Shown here piece by piece: positions 1 through 7,416 of a DNA stretch of 34,582 nucleotides. The first letter of the stretch is position 1. Every line of letters begins with the position of its first letter. This DNA is from an uncultured Clostridia bacterium (GTDB lineage Bacteria > Bacillota > Clostridia > Oscillospirales > Acutalibacteraceae). The notes below the pieces were generated by a model. The model saw only the letters and a program-made list of their open reading frames with translations. It was not told where the DNA came from and did not search any database. The stretch is taken from contig CAMJOD010000009.1 in NCBI GenBank assembly GCA_946407465.1, positions 1-34,582 on the forward strand, read 5' to 3'. A program made the position numbers and the translations under genes.

Positions 1-1806
1 TCGCCGACCAACCGCGTCGGCGGCAGCGCCGGAGAGAAGTTCTCGCCCGTGACGCATACCGTGCCGATGGAAAGCCTGCATGACAGCTTTTCGCATGATG
101 AGCTGCGCGATTTTGACCGCCGTGTTCGGGAGGCTTCGCCGCAGGTGCAGTATGTGGTAGAGCCGAAGTTTGACGGTCTGTCGGTCTCCTGTGAGTACCG
201 CAACGGCGTTTTTGTGCGCGGCTCCACGCGCGGCGACGGCACCACCGGCGAGGACGTGACCGACAACCTGATGACCATTCGCTCGCTGCCCAAGCGCATT
301 GCCGGTGCGCCGGCATATTTGGAGGTGCGCGGCGAGGTCTATATGTCCTTTCAGAGCTTTGAGGAGCTGGTGAAGCGACAGGAAGAAAACGAAGAAAAGC
401 CGGCAAAGAATCCGCGCAACGCGGCGGCAGGCTCGCTGCGTCAAAAGAATGCAGCTGTCACAGCCGAGCGCCGGCTTGATATTTTTATTTTTAATATTCA
501 GCAGGCGGAGGGCGTCACGCTCACCTCGCACAGCGAGAGTCTGGACTATCTGAAAAAGCTCGGTTTTCCGACCGCTTTTTATCATATCTACGACAACATC
601 GAGGATGCTATTGCCCAAATTGAAGCCATCGGCGAAAACCGCGGCAGCTATGACTACGCGATAGACGGCGCGGTTGTCAAGGTCAACAGCTTTGCCGTGC
701 GCGAGCAGCTGGGCAGCACTGCCAAATATCCCAAGTGGGCGGAGGCATACAAATATCCGCCGGAGGAAAAGCCCACCAAGCTGCTCTCGGTGGAGATTAA
801 CGTCGGCAGAACCGGTGTGCTGACGCCGGTGGGCGTCTTTGAGCCGGTCACGCTTGCCGGTACCACCGTCAGCCGCGCCACGCTGCACAACCGCGATTTT
901 ATCGAGGAGCGCGGCATCTGCGTCGGCGACACCGTCATTATCCGCAAGGCAGGCGAGATTATTCCCGAGGTGCTCTCCGTCAGCGAGCACGCCGAGGGTG
1001 CCCAGCCGTTTGTGTTTCCACAGGTCTGTCCGTCCTGCGGCAGCCCGGTCTCACAGGATGACGAGGCGGCAATCCGCTGCACCAACACCGACTGTCCGGC
1101 GCAGCTCATGCGGCACCTGATTCACTTTGTCAGCCGCGACGCGATGGATATAGACGGCTTGGGACCTGCGGTGCTCGAGCAGCTTTCGGCGGAGGGCTTG
1201 GTACATTCACCGGCTGATTTGTACCGGCTGAAAGCGGAGGATATTGCCGCGCTTGACCGCAAGGCGGAAAAGTCGGCGCAAAATCTTATTTCTTCAATCG
1301 AAAAATCAAAGGGCAATGAGCTGTACCGCCTTGTCTTTGCGCTCGGCATTCGCAATATCGGTCTGAAGGCCGCAGGGCTGCTCTGTGAGCGGTTCCGCAC
1401 AATAGACGATATTATGCAGGCAAGCGCGGAGGACGTTGCCGCAATCGACGGCTTCGGCAGCATCATGGCGCAGAGCGTCGTCGATTATTTCGCGCTGGAA
1501 AGCACGCGCGAGCTGATTGCGCAGCTCAAGGAGCTGGGACTGCAAATGAAGCCCTCGTCGCAAAAGCCGCAGGGCGGCGTCTTTGAGGGCATGACCTTTG
1601 TGCTCACGGGCACGCTGCCCAACATGAAGCGCAGCGAGGCGGCAAAGCTGATTGCGGCGCACGGCGGCAAGACGGCTTCTTCCGTTTCCAAAAAGACTAC
1701 CTATGTGGTCGCAGGCGAAGAAGCCGGCAGCAAGCTCACCAAAGCACAGGCGCTCGGCGTGCCGGTTTTGTCGGAAGAAGAGCTGCTGCGCATGACAGAA
1801 GCGTAG
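1..1806 (+). CDS. ligA: NAD-dependent DNA ligase LigA, 5' end missing
   Basis: This enzyme seals nicks in duplex DNA using NAD+ in replication and repair. The reading frame is open from base 1 and already encodes conserved LigA sequence (SPTNRVGG), so the gene begins upstream and the GTG at 49 is internal. 601 codons are present of a usual 650-670. The adenylation lysine lies in KFDG at bases 166-177. An OB-fold region follows, then a four-cysteine zinc finger (CPSCG...CTNTDCP, about bases 1027-1100), the helix-hairpin-helix region and a C-terminal BRCT domain from about base 1570 (FEGMTFVLTGTL). The stop is TAG at 1804. The acylphosphatase gene starts 11 bases later, so the two are probably cotranscribed. 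The order pcrA-ligA is common in Gram-positives; here pcrA follows two small genes later. Confidence 0.97.
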   Translation, partial: SPTNRVGGSAGEKFSPVTHTVPMESLHDSFSHDELRDFDRRVREASPQVQYVVEPKFDGLSVSCEYRNGVFVRGSTRGDGTTGEDVTDNLMTIRSLPKRIAGAPAYLEVRGEVYMSFQSFEELVKRQEENEEKPAKNPRNAAAGSLRQKNAAVTAERRLDIFIFNIQQAEGVTLTSHSESLDYLKKLGFPTAFYHIYDNIEDAIAQIEAIGENRGSYDYAIDGAVVKVNSFAVREQLGSTAKYPKWAEAYKYPPEEKPTKLLSVEINVGRTGVLTPVGVFEPVTLAGTTVSRATLHNRDFIEERGICVGDTVIIRKAGEIIPEVLSVSEHAEGAQPFVFPQVCPSCGSPVSQDDEAAIRCTNTDCPAQLMRHLIHFVSRDAMDIDGLGPAVLEQLSAEGLVHSPADLYRLKAEDIAALDRKAEKSAQNLISSIEKSKGNELYRLVFALGIRNIGLKAAGLLCERFRTIDDIMQASAEDVAAIDGFGSIMAQSVVDYFALESTRELIAQLKELGLQMKPSSQKPQGGVFEGMTFVLTGTLPNMKRSEAAKLIAAHGGKTASSVSKKTTYVVAGEEAGSKLTKAQALGVPVLSEEELLRMTEA

Positions 1807-1817
1807 GGGAGGCGGCT

Positions 1818-2099
1818 ATGGAAGAAAAACAGCTGCGCCGCCGCTACCGCTTTTACGGCAGGGTGCAGGGCGTGGGCTTTCGCTATGTCACACAGATGGC
1901 GGCGTCCGGCGCAGGCGCTACCGGATGGGTGCGCAATGAATACGACGGCTCCGTCACAATGGAAATCCAAGGCAGCGAAGCCGTGATTGACCGCGTGGTG
2001 CAGACGCTCGAAAACGCGCGCTACATCCGCATCTACGGCAAGGAGTGTCAGGCGATTGCGCTTGTACCCAATGAACGCGGCTTCCGTGTGCGCTATTAA
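1818..2099 (+). CDS. acyP: Acylphosphatase
   Basis: A 93-residue cytosolic enzyme that hydrolyses acyl phosphates such as acetyl phosphate. It shows the family signature GRVQGVGFR with the phosphate-binding Arg22, and GWVRNEYDG with the catalytic Asn40; the length is normal for the family. The start ATG is preceded by GGGGAGG at the correct distance. It follows ligA by 11 bases and probably shares its transcript. The next gene has its own promoter, so this should be the last gene of that unit, although no terminator hairpin is evident after it. The physiological substrate cannot be told from the sequence. Confidence 0.95.
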   Translation: MEEKQLRRRYRFYGRVQGVGFRYVTQMAASGAGATGWVRNEYDGSVTMEIQGSEAVIDRVVQTLENARYIRIYGKECQAIALVPNERGFRVRY

Positions 2100-2164
2100 T
2101 ACCCAAAACCGCGGGCAACTTTCTAAAATAATTCGTTAAAAACATTAAAAAATCCGCGCGCATA

Positions 2165-2192
2165 TTGACAACGGTTTTTTTTATACTATAAT
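2165..2192 (+). promoter_or_regulatory. Sigma-A-type promoter for the DUF4358-like lipoprotein
   Basis: TTGACA at 2165-2170 and TATAAT at 2187-2192 with a 16-base spacer, both matching consensus. The start codon of the lipoprotein gene is 33 bases downstream of the -10 box, behind GGAGG at 2214-2218. Confidence 0.85.
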
Positions 2193-2224
2193 AAGTACGT
2201 AAAATAAAATATTGGAGGCAAACC

Positions 2225-2698
2225 ATGAAAAGAGTTATTTCACTCGTATTGGCTGCGCTGATGGCGGTTGCGGTATTCGCAGGCTGCGGCGGCAACAATG
2301 CGACCAAGGACGCTGACCTCAACAAGGTGCTCGACACCATCAACAGCGAAAACAGTCTGGCACTCGAAAAAATCACCGACGCCAACAAGCTCAATCTGTA
2401 CTACAGCATTGCAGAGGCGGATGTGAAGCAGTTCGCTGCCGAGAGCGACAAGTCCAACCCCAACGCGCCGGTTGAAATCGTTTTGGTAGAGGCAAAGGAC
2501 GCTGACGCCGCCGGCAGAATCGAGACCGCACTCAACACCCGTTACAATTCCGTGCTCAGCACCTACACCTCCTATACGCCCGAAAAGGTCGATATGGTCA
2601 AGGCTTGCAAGGTCACCAAGGACGGCAACTATGTCACCCTGATTATTGCGGACAACGCGCCTGCAATGGTCACCACCTTCCAGAACAGCATCAAATAG
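2225..2698 (+). CDS. Small secreted lipoprotein, DUF4358-like
   Basis: A 157-residue protein with a short basic N-terminus, a hydrophobic stretch and a lipobox ending in FAGC (Cys20), so it should be exported, lipidated and anchored on the outer face of the membrane. The mature part (LYYSIAEADVKQ..., the VEAKDADAAGRIETAL segment and a final GNYVTLIIADNA strand) resembles the DUF4358 family of Clostridia lipoproteins as I remember it; that assignment was made by eye. The function of the family is unknown to me. The gene is a single-gene unit: it has its own consensus promoter, GGAGG six bases before ATG, and an intrinsic terminator 50 bases after the stop. Confidence 0.85.
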   Translation: MKRVISLVLAALMAVAVFAGCGGNNATKDADLNKVLDTINSENSLALEKITDANKLNLYYSIAEADVKQFAAESDKSNPNAPVEIVLVEAKDADAAGRIETALNTRYNSVLSTYTSYTPEKVDMVKACKVTKDGNYVTLIIADNAPAMVTTFQNSIK

Positions 2699-2749
2699 CA
2701 GCGTGTCGCTGCACCCAATCCTTTAACGACGTTGTTTGTTAGAGAAAAG

Positions 2750-2777
2750 AAGGACTGTCAGCCGGCAGTCCTTTTTT
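2750..2777 (+). terminator. Intrinsic terminator after the lipoprotein gene
   Basis: Hairpin AAGGACTG / CAGTCCTT around an 8-base loop, followed by a T run to 2777. It separates the lipoprotein unit from the pcrA promoter that starts 14 bases later. Confidence 0.9.
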
Positions 2778-2790
2778 GTGTGCCGTCGTC

Positions 2791-2819
2791 TTGACAAGCG
2801 GCGGAAAGTCGATTATAAT
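2791..2819 (+). promoter_or_regulatory. Sigma-A-type promoter for pcrA
   Basis: TTGACA at 2791-2796 and TATAAT at 2814-2819 with a 17-base spacer: a full consensus promoter immediately upstream of pcrA. Confidence 0.9.
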
Positions 2820-2877
2820 AGAAGTCACTACAGGGCGGACGCGGTTCGCCCATTTTTCTGTATAAAGGATTATGATT

Positions 2878-5118
2878 ATGACACAAAGTGAAATACAGCA
2901 ACAGTTTTCTCATATGAATCCCATGCAGCGGCAGGCTGTTTTTGCCACCGAGGGACCGCTGCTGATTCTCGCCGGCGCCGGCTCCGGCAAGACGACCGTG
3001 CTTGTCAACCGTATCGCGTATATTTTGCAGTCGGGCTTGTGCCGTCCGTGGAACATTCTCGCCATCACCTTTACCAACAAGGCGGCAGGCGAGCTGAAGG
3101 AGCGCATTTGCAGTGCCGTTCCCGAGGGAGGCGCCGACATCTGGGCAGCGACCTTCCACTCCACCTGCGCCAGAATCCTGCGCCGCTACGGCGACCGGCT
3201 GGGCTATTCGTCGCATTTTACGGTCTACGCCACCGACGACCAAAAGCGGCTGATGAAGGAGATTGTCAAGCAGCTCAATATTGACGAAAAGATTCTGCCC
3301 GTCAAGAGCGTGCTCTCCGAAATTTCAAGGGCGAAGGACAAAATGCAGGCGCCTGCCGACATGCTGCGCGACGCCGACCACGACTACCGCAAGCAGTCGA
3401 TAGCCAAGGCGTATGAAATCTATCAAAAGCGGCTGCAAACCGCCGACGCCATGGATTTTGACGACTTGCTTTGCAAGGCGGTGGAGCTGTTCCGCCGGAA
3501 CCCCGAAATTCTCGGTTACTATCAAAACCAGTTCAAATACATCATGGTGGACGAGTATCAGGACACCAACCGCGTGCAGTATGAGTTTGTGCGCATGCTC
3601 GCCGAAAAGCACGGCAACATCTGCGTTGTCGGCGATGATGACCAGAGTATTTACAAGTTCCGCGGCGCGACGATAGAGAATATTTTGTCCTTTGAAAACA
3701 CCTTCAAGGGCGCGCAGATTATCCGCTTGGAGCAAAACTACCGCTCCACCAAAACAATTCTCAGCGCCGCCAACGAGGTCATCTCCAACAACACCGTCCG
3801 CAAGGGCAAAACGCTGTGGACAGAGAATGCCGAGGGCGAGAAAATTGAGCTGCACACCTGCGAGGACGAGCGCGACGAAGCGGCGTTTGTCGCGCGAACC
3901 ATTATGGACGGTGTGGCAGACGGCAGAAGATATGCCGACTACGCGATTCTCTACCGCACCAACGCGCAGTCCAACGCCATTGAGCAGGCGCTCTCGCGAA
4001 GCGGTGTGCCGCACCGTATCATCGGCGGTCACCGGTTTTATGACAGAGAAGAAATCCGCGATATGATTGCCTATTTGCAGGTGATAAATAATCCGCACGA
4101 CGATGTGCGCCTGCGCCGCATTATCAATGTTCCCAAGCGCGGAATCGGCGGCAGAACGCTCGAAATCGCCGCCGAAATCGGCACGGGCTTGGGAGAGAGC
4201 ATCTATACCATTATCCGCGACGCCGCGAGCTATCCGCAGCTCAGCCGCTCAGCCGCCAAGCTCAAAAGCTTTGTCGCACTGATTGACGGCTTGATAGAAG
4301 CTGAGGAGAGCGGCGATTATTCTCTTGCAGAATTATATAACCTGATTTTGGAGCACACCAACTACGAAGCCTATCTCCGGCAGGAGAAAGAAAACGCTGA
4401 TGTGCGCATTGAGAACATTGAGGAGCTGTCCTCCAATATCATCAAGTTTGAGGAGGACTACGGCGAGGAAGCGGATTTGTCGGGCTTTTTGGAGGAAATC
4501 TCGCTGATGACCGACATCGACAACTACGACGCTGAAGCCGATACCTGTGTGATGATGACCCTCCACAGCGCCAAGGGCCTGGAGTTTCCGGTGGTCTTTA
4601 TCACCGGTATGGAGGACGGACTGTTTCCGTCGATCGCGTCTATGATGAATCCGGAGGAAATCGACGAGGAACGCCGCCTTGCCTACGTGGGCATTACGCG
4701 CGCCAAGGAGAAGCTCTATCTTACCAAAACGCGCACGCGCATGCTGTTCGGCTCGACCACCTACAACAAGGAGAGCTGCTTTGTCGGCGAGATTCCCGAG
4801 ACGCTTTTGGAGCGCACCGGCGAGCGCAAAAGAACCTTCCTCTATGGCTCCGCCTACAAGGACAGCGGCAAGGCGACGGCTGTCGGCGTGCCGTCCGCAT
4901 CCGGCGCGGCACCCAAAAAGCAGCCGTTCTATCAAAAGCCTGCGGTCAAGTCGGGCGTGACCTACAGCGTCGGCGACACGGTGCTGCACAAGGTGTTTGG
5001 CAAGGGCTTGGTGATGACCGCCGAGCGCATGGGCAACGACACCCTGCTCGAAATCACCTTTGATAAGGCAGGCACCAAAAAGCTCATGGCGAATTTTTGC
5101 AAAATGGAAAAACTATAG
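2878..5118 (+). CDS. pcrA: ATP-dependent 3'-5' DNA helicase PcrA (UvrD family)
   Basis: A superfamily 1 helicase that unwinds DNA in repair, replication restart and removal of stalled complexes. 746 residues with all hallmark motifs in order: Walker A AGAGSGKTT (32-40), DEYQDTN (motif II), GDDDQSIYKFRGA (III), LEQNYRST (IV), TLHSAKGLEF (V) and RRLAYVGITRAKEKL (VI). The C-terminus (YSVGDTVLHKVFGKG...) is the Tudor-like PcrA extension that contacts RNA polymerase in relatives. I chose ATG 2878 rather than ATG 2872, because AAAGGA at 2864-2869 lies 8 bases from 2878 but only 2 from 2872. It has its own consensus promoter. Confidence 0.97.
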   Translation: MTQSEIQQQFSHMNPMQRQAVFATEGPLLILAGAGSGKTTVLVNRIAYILQSGLCRPWNILAITFTNKAAGELKERICSAVPEGGADIWAATFHSTCARILRRYGDRLGYSSHFTVYATDDQKRLMKEIVKQLNIDEKILPVKSVLSEISRAKDKMQAPADMLRDADHDYRKQSIAKAYEIYQKRLQTADAMDFDDLLCKAVELFRRNPEILGYYQNQFKYIMVDEYQDTNRVQYEFVRMLAEKHGNICVVGDDDQSIYKFRGATIENILSFENTFKGAQIIRLEQNYRSTKTILSAANEVISNNTVRKGKTLWTENAEGEKIELHTCEDERDEAAFVARTIMDGVADGRRYADYAILYRTNAQSNAIEQALSRSGVPHRIIGGHRFYDREEIRDMIAYLQVINNPHDDVRLRRIINVPKRGIGGRTLEIAAEIGTGLGESIYTIIRDAASYPQLSRSAAKLKSFVALIDGLIEAEESGDYSLAELYNLILEHTNYEAYLRQEKENADVRIENIEELSSNIIKFEEDYGEEADLSGFLEEISLMTDIDNYDAEADTCVMMTLHSAKGLEFPVVFITGMEDGLFPSIASMMNPEEIDEERRLAYVGITRAKEKLYLTKTRTRMLFGSTTYNKESCFVGEIPETLLERTGERKRTFLYGSAYKDSGKATAVGVPSASGAAPKKQPFYQKPAVKSGVTYSVGDTVLHKVFGKGLVMTAERMGNDTLLEITFDKAGTKKLMANFCKMEKL

Positions 5119-5222
5119 AACGCCGCAAGACCTGTTAGCTGTACATCTGTATGACTTCATCATAACTATCCGCGCTTCTGCCTATCAATCTATTCAGAGG
5201 CGCCCGATAAGGAGAGACGCTT

Positions 5223-6431
5223 ATGCTCCGTTCAATCAAAACCGCGTTGTGCGGTCTGCTGGCTTTGCTCACGGCTACAGCGGCAGGCTGTACCGGCACG
5301 GCACAGGACGCGACAACCGCACCGTCTGCCACGACCACGGCGGCGACCGAGCCTGTTACGTTTCCAGCCACAACCGCACCTGTCAGCGCCTCGGCGGATT
5401 CCGCCTTTGAGGGCGACAGCGCCGTCAGCTACAACGAGCTGGAAATCAAAAAGAATATCAACGAAATCGAAAGCGCCTTTGACGAGCTTCTCGACGCGCG
5501 TCATTTTTCCGGTTCTGTCTACGCCAAGGTCGGCAACGATTTTGAGTATATCAAGACCAGAGGCTTTGCCAATCAGGGCGCGCACCTCGACAATTCCATT
5601 TATCGCAGCAGCTACGGCGGTTCGCTCACCAAGCTGTTCACCGCCACTGCCGTCATGAAGCTCGCCGAGGAGAAAAAACTCTCGCTCGACGACACACTCG
5701 ATAAATATTTTGCAGGCTGCGCCTACGGAAAAGAGGTCACTATCCGTCAGCTTTTGACCATGACCTCCGGCATTCCCAACTATGTTTCGCGCGAGAGCGA
5801 GATGATGCCAAACGACCACCTCAAGGGTACGCTCAGCGCCGGTGATTACGAAAAGAACAAGGCGACCATTCTCAGCTGGATTCTCTCGCAGCCGCTCGAC
5901 AAGGTGAAGGACGGAGACTATGTGTTCTCCGACAGCAACTACTATCTGCTGGGCGAGATTATCGGCTCGGTTTCGCAAATGCCCTATGAAACCTACATGA
6001 GCGAAAAAATCTTTAAGCCTGCACTGATGAACAAAACCGGCTTTGAAGCGGACGACGCCACCACACGTCCCTATGACAGCAAGCCCGAAACCGCCATTCT
6101 GCTCTATGAGGGCGTCGGCTATTCGGCGCTGGGCGTGATTACCAATGTGTCGGATTTGCTCAAATTTGTCGAGGCGTTCACCGGCGGCACGCTCATCAGC
6201 GACGCGTCTGTTCGGGAGATGATGACCGACAACGGCACCGGCTACGGCTGCGGTGCGTTTGTCAGCGGCGATTATCTTGCCTGCATCGGAGAGATAGACG
6301 CTTACAGCGCCAAGCTCGGCTTTTCTGCCGACAAGCGGAATATCTTTGCCGCCATGTCCAACTACCGGGAGACCGACACCAATTTGATTCACCGCGTTTT
6401 TCGCAATTATCTCGCAAAATACAGTCACTAA
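5223..6431 (+). CDS. Beta-lactamase-fold serine-hydrolase-like lipoprotein with eroded motifs
   Basis: A 402-residue protein with a signal peptide and lipobox (AAGC, Cys23), then a Thr/Ala-rich tether to about residue 60, then a class C beta-lactamase / penicillin-binding-like domain. The nucleophile motif is intact: S134-L-T-K137 in GGSLTKLF. The second motif, normally YSN before SNYxLLG, reads F-S-D here (about 235-237). The third motif (HxG or KTG) is not recognisable; the expected site reads IGEIDAYSAKLG. It may therefore be a poorly active hydrolase or a binding protein on the outer membrane face; substrate unknown. The start is supported by AAGGAGAG at 5209-5216. It lies 104 bases after pcrA with no terminator seen between. 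Confidence 0.85.
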   Translation: MLRSIKTALCGLLALLTATAAGCTGTAQDATTAPSATTTAATEPVTFPATTAPVSASADSAFEGDSAVSYNELEIKKNINEIESAFDELLDARHFSGSVYAKVGNDFEYIKTRGFANQGAHLDNSIYRSSYGGSLTKLFTATAVMKLAEEKKLSLDDTLDKYFAGCAYGKEVTIRQLLTMTSGIPNYVSRESEMMPNDHLKGTLSAGDYEKNKATILSWILSQPLDKVKDGDYVFSDSNYYLLGEIIGSVSQMPYETYMSEKIFKPALMNKTGFEADDATTRPYDSKPETAILLYEGVGYSALGVITNVSDLLKFVEAFTGGTLISDASVREMMTDNGTGYGCGAFVSGDYLACIGEIDAYSAKLGFSADKRNIFAAMSNYRETDTNLIHRVFRNYLAKYSH

Positions 6432-6438
6432 AAAACCA

Positions 6439-6500
6439 AACCTCCATAAAATGTTACTGTACAGTTTATCTGTCGCAACTACATTATGGAGGTTGTTTTT
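6439..6500 (+). promoter_or_regulatory. Hairpin burying the ribosome binding site of the next gene; possible leaky terminator
   Basis: AACCTCCATAA (6439-6449) and TTATGGAGGTT (6484-6494) form a perfect 11-bp stem with a 34-base loop, followed by G and five Ts (6496-6500). The 3' arm contains the GGAGG (6488-6492) that serves the ATG at 6501. The loop holds a perfect palindrome, ACTGTACAGT (6456-6465). The same element could end transcription from the upstream lipoprotein gene and block translation on read-through RNA. No clear promoter is visible within it. Confidence 0.7.
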
Positions 6501-7286
6501 ATGTCCGAAACGATTGTTGACGCTGCGCAGACTGCCGAAAACGACGCCGCGTTTAATCCGGTCTGTCTGGACGTGCCGCGCATCTATGACAGCTGCGGCG
6601 CAAAGGATTGCCTGCGCGACCTGACGGTATTTTTTACGCAGGAAAATCAAGAGCTGATTAACACCGCCACCACCGTGCGCGTCACGCGTGTGAGCGTTCT
6701 CACCGCCACAGTTGATGTGGACGCCATGGCGTTTAACAGAGGGTATTATTCGGTGGACGAAACCTATTATTTTCTCTGCTGCTGCGAAGTGTTTACTGCC
6801 GCCGGTGCGCTGCCCGCGACCGTGATGGGTATCGCCGTGTCCACCAAGCGCGTGGTGCTCTATGGCAGCGACGGCAGCGCCAAGCGTTTTTCGAGCGACA
6901 CGCCTGCGGTCATTGACCCGATGGAGGCGGATTGCTGCCAAGGGTTCGGCGGTTCGCTGCCGGTGGCAAATGTGCAGGTTTCGGCTCCGATGGCGCTGGC
7001 GGCTTCGCTGGTTCCCGTCACGACGGCACCGATTGTGCCCTTTGTGTCCGAAAACGTCAGCGAATTTATCGGCGGCGACTTGATTGCGCCGGACACCCAG
7101 CAGGTCACGGTAACGGTCGGTATCTTTTCCATCACCACGCTCTCGCGCGAGGTACAGCTCATGCTTCCGTCCTATGACTTCTGCATGCCGCGCAAGGAGT
7201 GCGACGACCGCGACGAGGATCCGTGTGAAGCGTTCAGCAAAATCGAATTTCCCTCAGAATCGTTCTTTCCGCAAAGCGCCGGTTAA
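6501..7286 (+). CDS. Uncharacterised Cys-rich-ended protein of Clostridia
   Basis: 261 residues with no signal peptide or membrane segment. I do not recognise a function. It has 11 cysteines in clusters: near the N-terminus (VCLD...DSCGAKDCL), a CCC run around residue 91, a CC pair, and an acidic Cys-containing tail (FCMPRKECDDRDEDPCEAF). The middle is beta-rich in appearance (short alternating hydrophobic stretches). The N-terminal VCLDVPRIYDSC-KDCL pattern recalls conserved uncharacterised proteins of spore-forming Clostridia, from memory only. The start is ATG 6501 with GGAGG 8 bases upstream; the upstream in-frame ATG at 6486 overlaps that site and is rejected. Its ribosome binding site lies in a stable hairpin, so translation may be controlled. 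Confidence 0.85.
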   Translation: MSETIVDAAQTAENDAAFNPVCLDVPRIYDSCGAKDCLRDLTVFFTQENQELINTATTVRVTRVSVLTATVDVDAMAFNRGYYSVDETYYFLCCCEVFTAAGALPATVMGIAVSTKRVVLYGSDGSAKRFSSDTPAVIDPMEADCCQGFGGSLPVANVQVSAPMALAASLVPVTTAPIVPFVSENVSEFIGGDLIAPDTQQVTVTVGIFSITTLSREVQLMLPSYDFCMPRKECDDRDEDPCEAFSKIEFPSESFFPQSAG

Positions 7287-7296
7287 GACGATTCTC

Positions 7297-7325
7297 AAAA
7301 AAGACCGGCTCGCCTGAGCCGGTCT
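7297..7325 (-). terminator. Intrinsic terminator, mainly for the minus-strand metallochaperone gene
   Basis: AGACCGGCTC / GAGCCGGTCT, a perfect 10-bp stem with the loop GCCT (7302-7325). Read on the minus strand it is followed by a run of Ts (A run 7297-7302 on the plus strand). On the plus strand the downstream Ts are weaker but could also help stop transcription from the gene ending at 7286, so it is probably bidirectional. Confidence 0.85.
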
Positions 7326-7374
7326 CTGCTTATTTCTAAAAAGGAAATAACCGATTTTCAATCATCACGAATTG

Positions 7375-7416
7375 CAATTTGTAAATTTCGAATTTAGAAT
7401 TAAGGATTACAAATTA
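7375..7416. repeat. AT-rich inverted repeat in the 3' flank of the metallochaperone gene
   Basis: AATTTGTAA (7376-7384) and TTACAAATT (7407-7415) are perfect inverted copies, with ACGAATT-like words on either side and TTCGAA palindromes between. The tract contrasts with its GC-rich surroundings. It overlaps the stop codon of the minus-strand gene at 7414-7416. The role is unknown. Confidence 0.5.

Noticed and set aside
5232-6941. 569-codon open frame on the minus strand
   Set aside because: It is the antisense shadow of the lipoprotein gene and the 6501 gene, spanning a hairpin and two starts.
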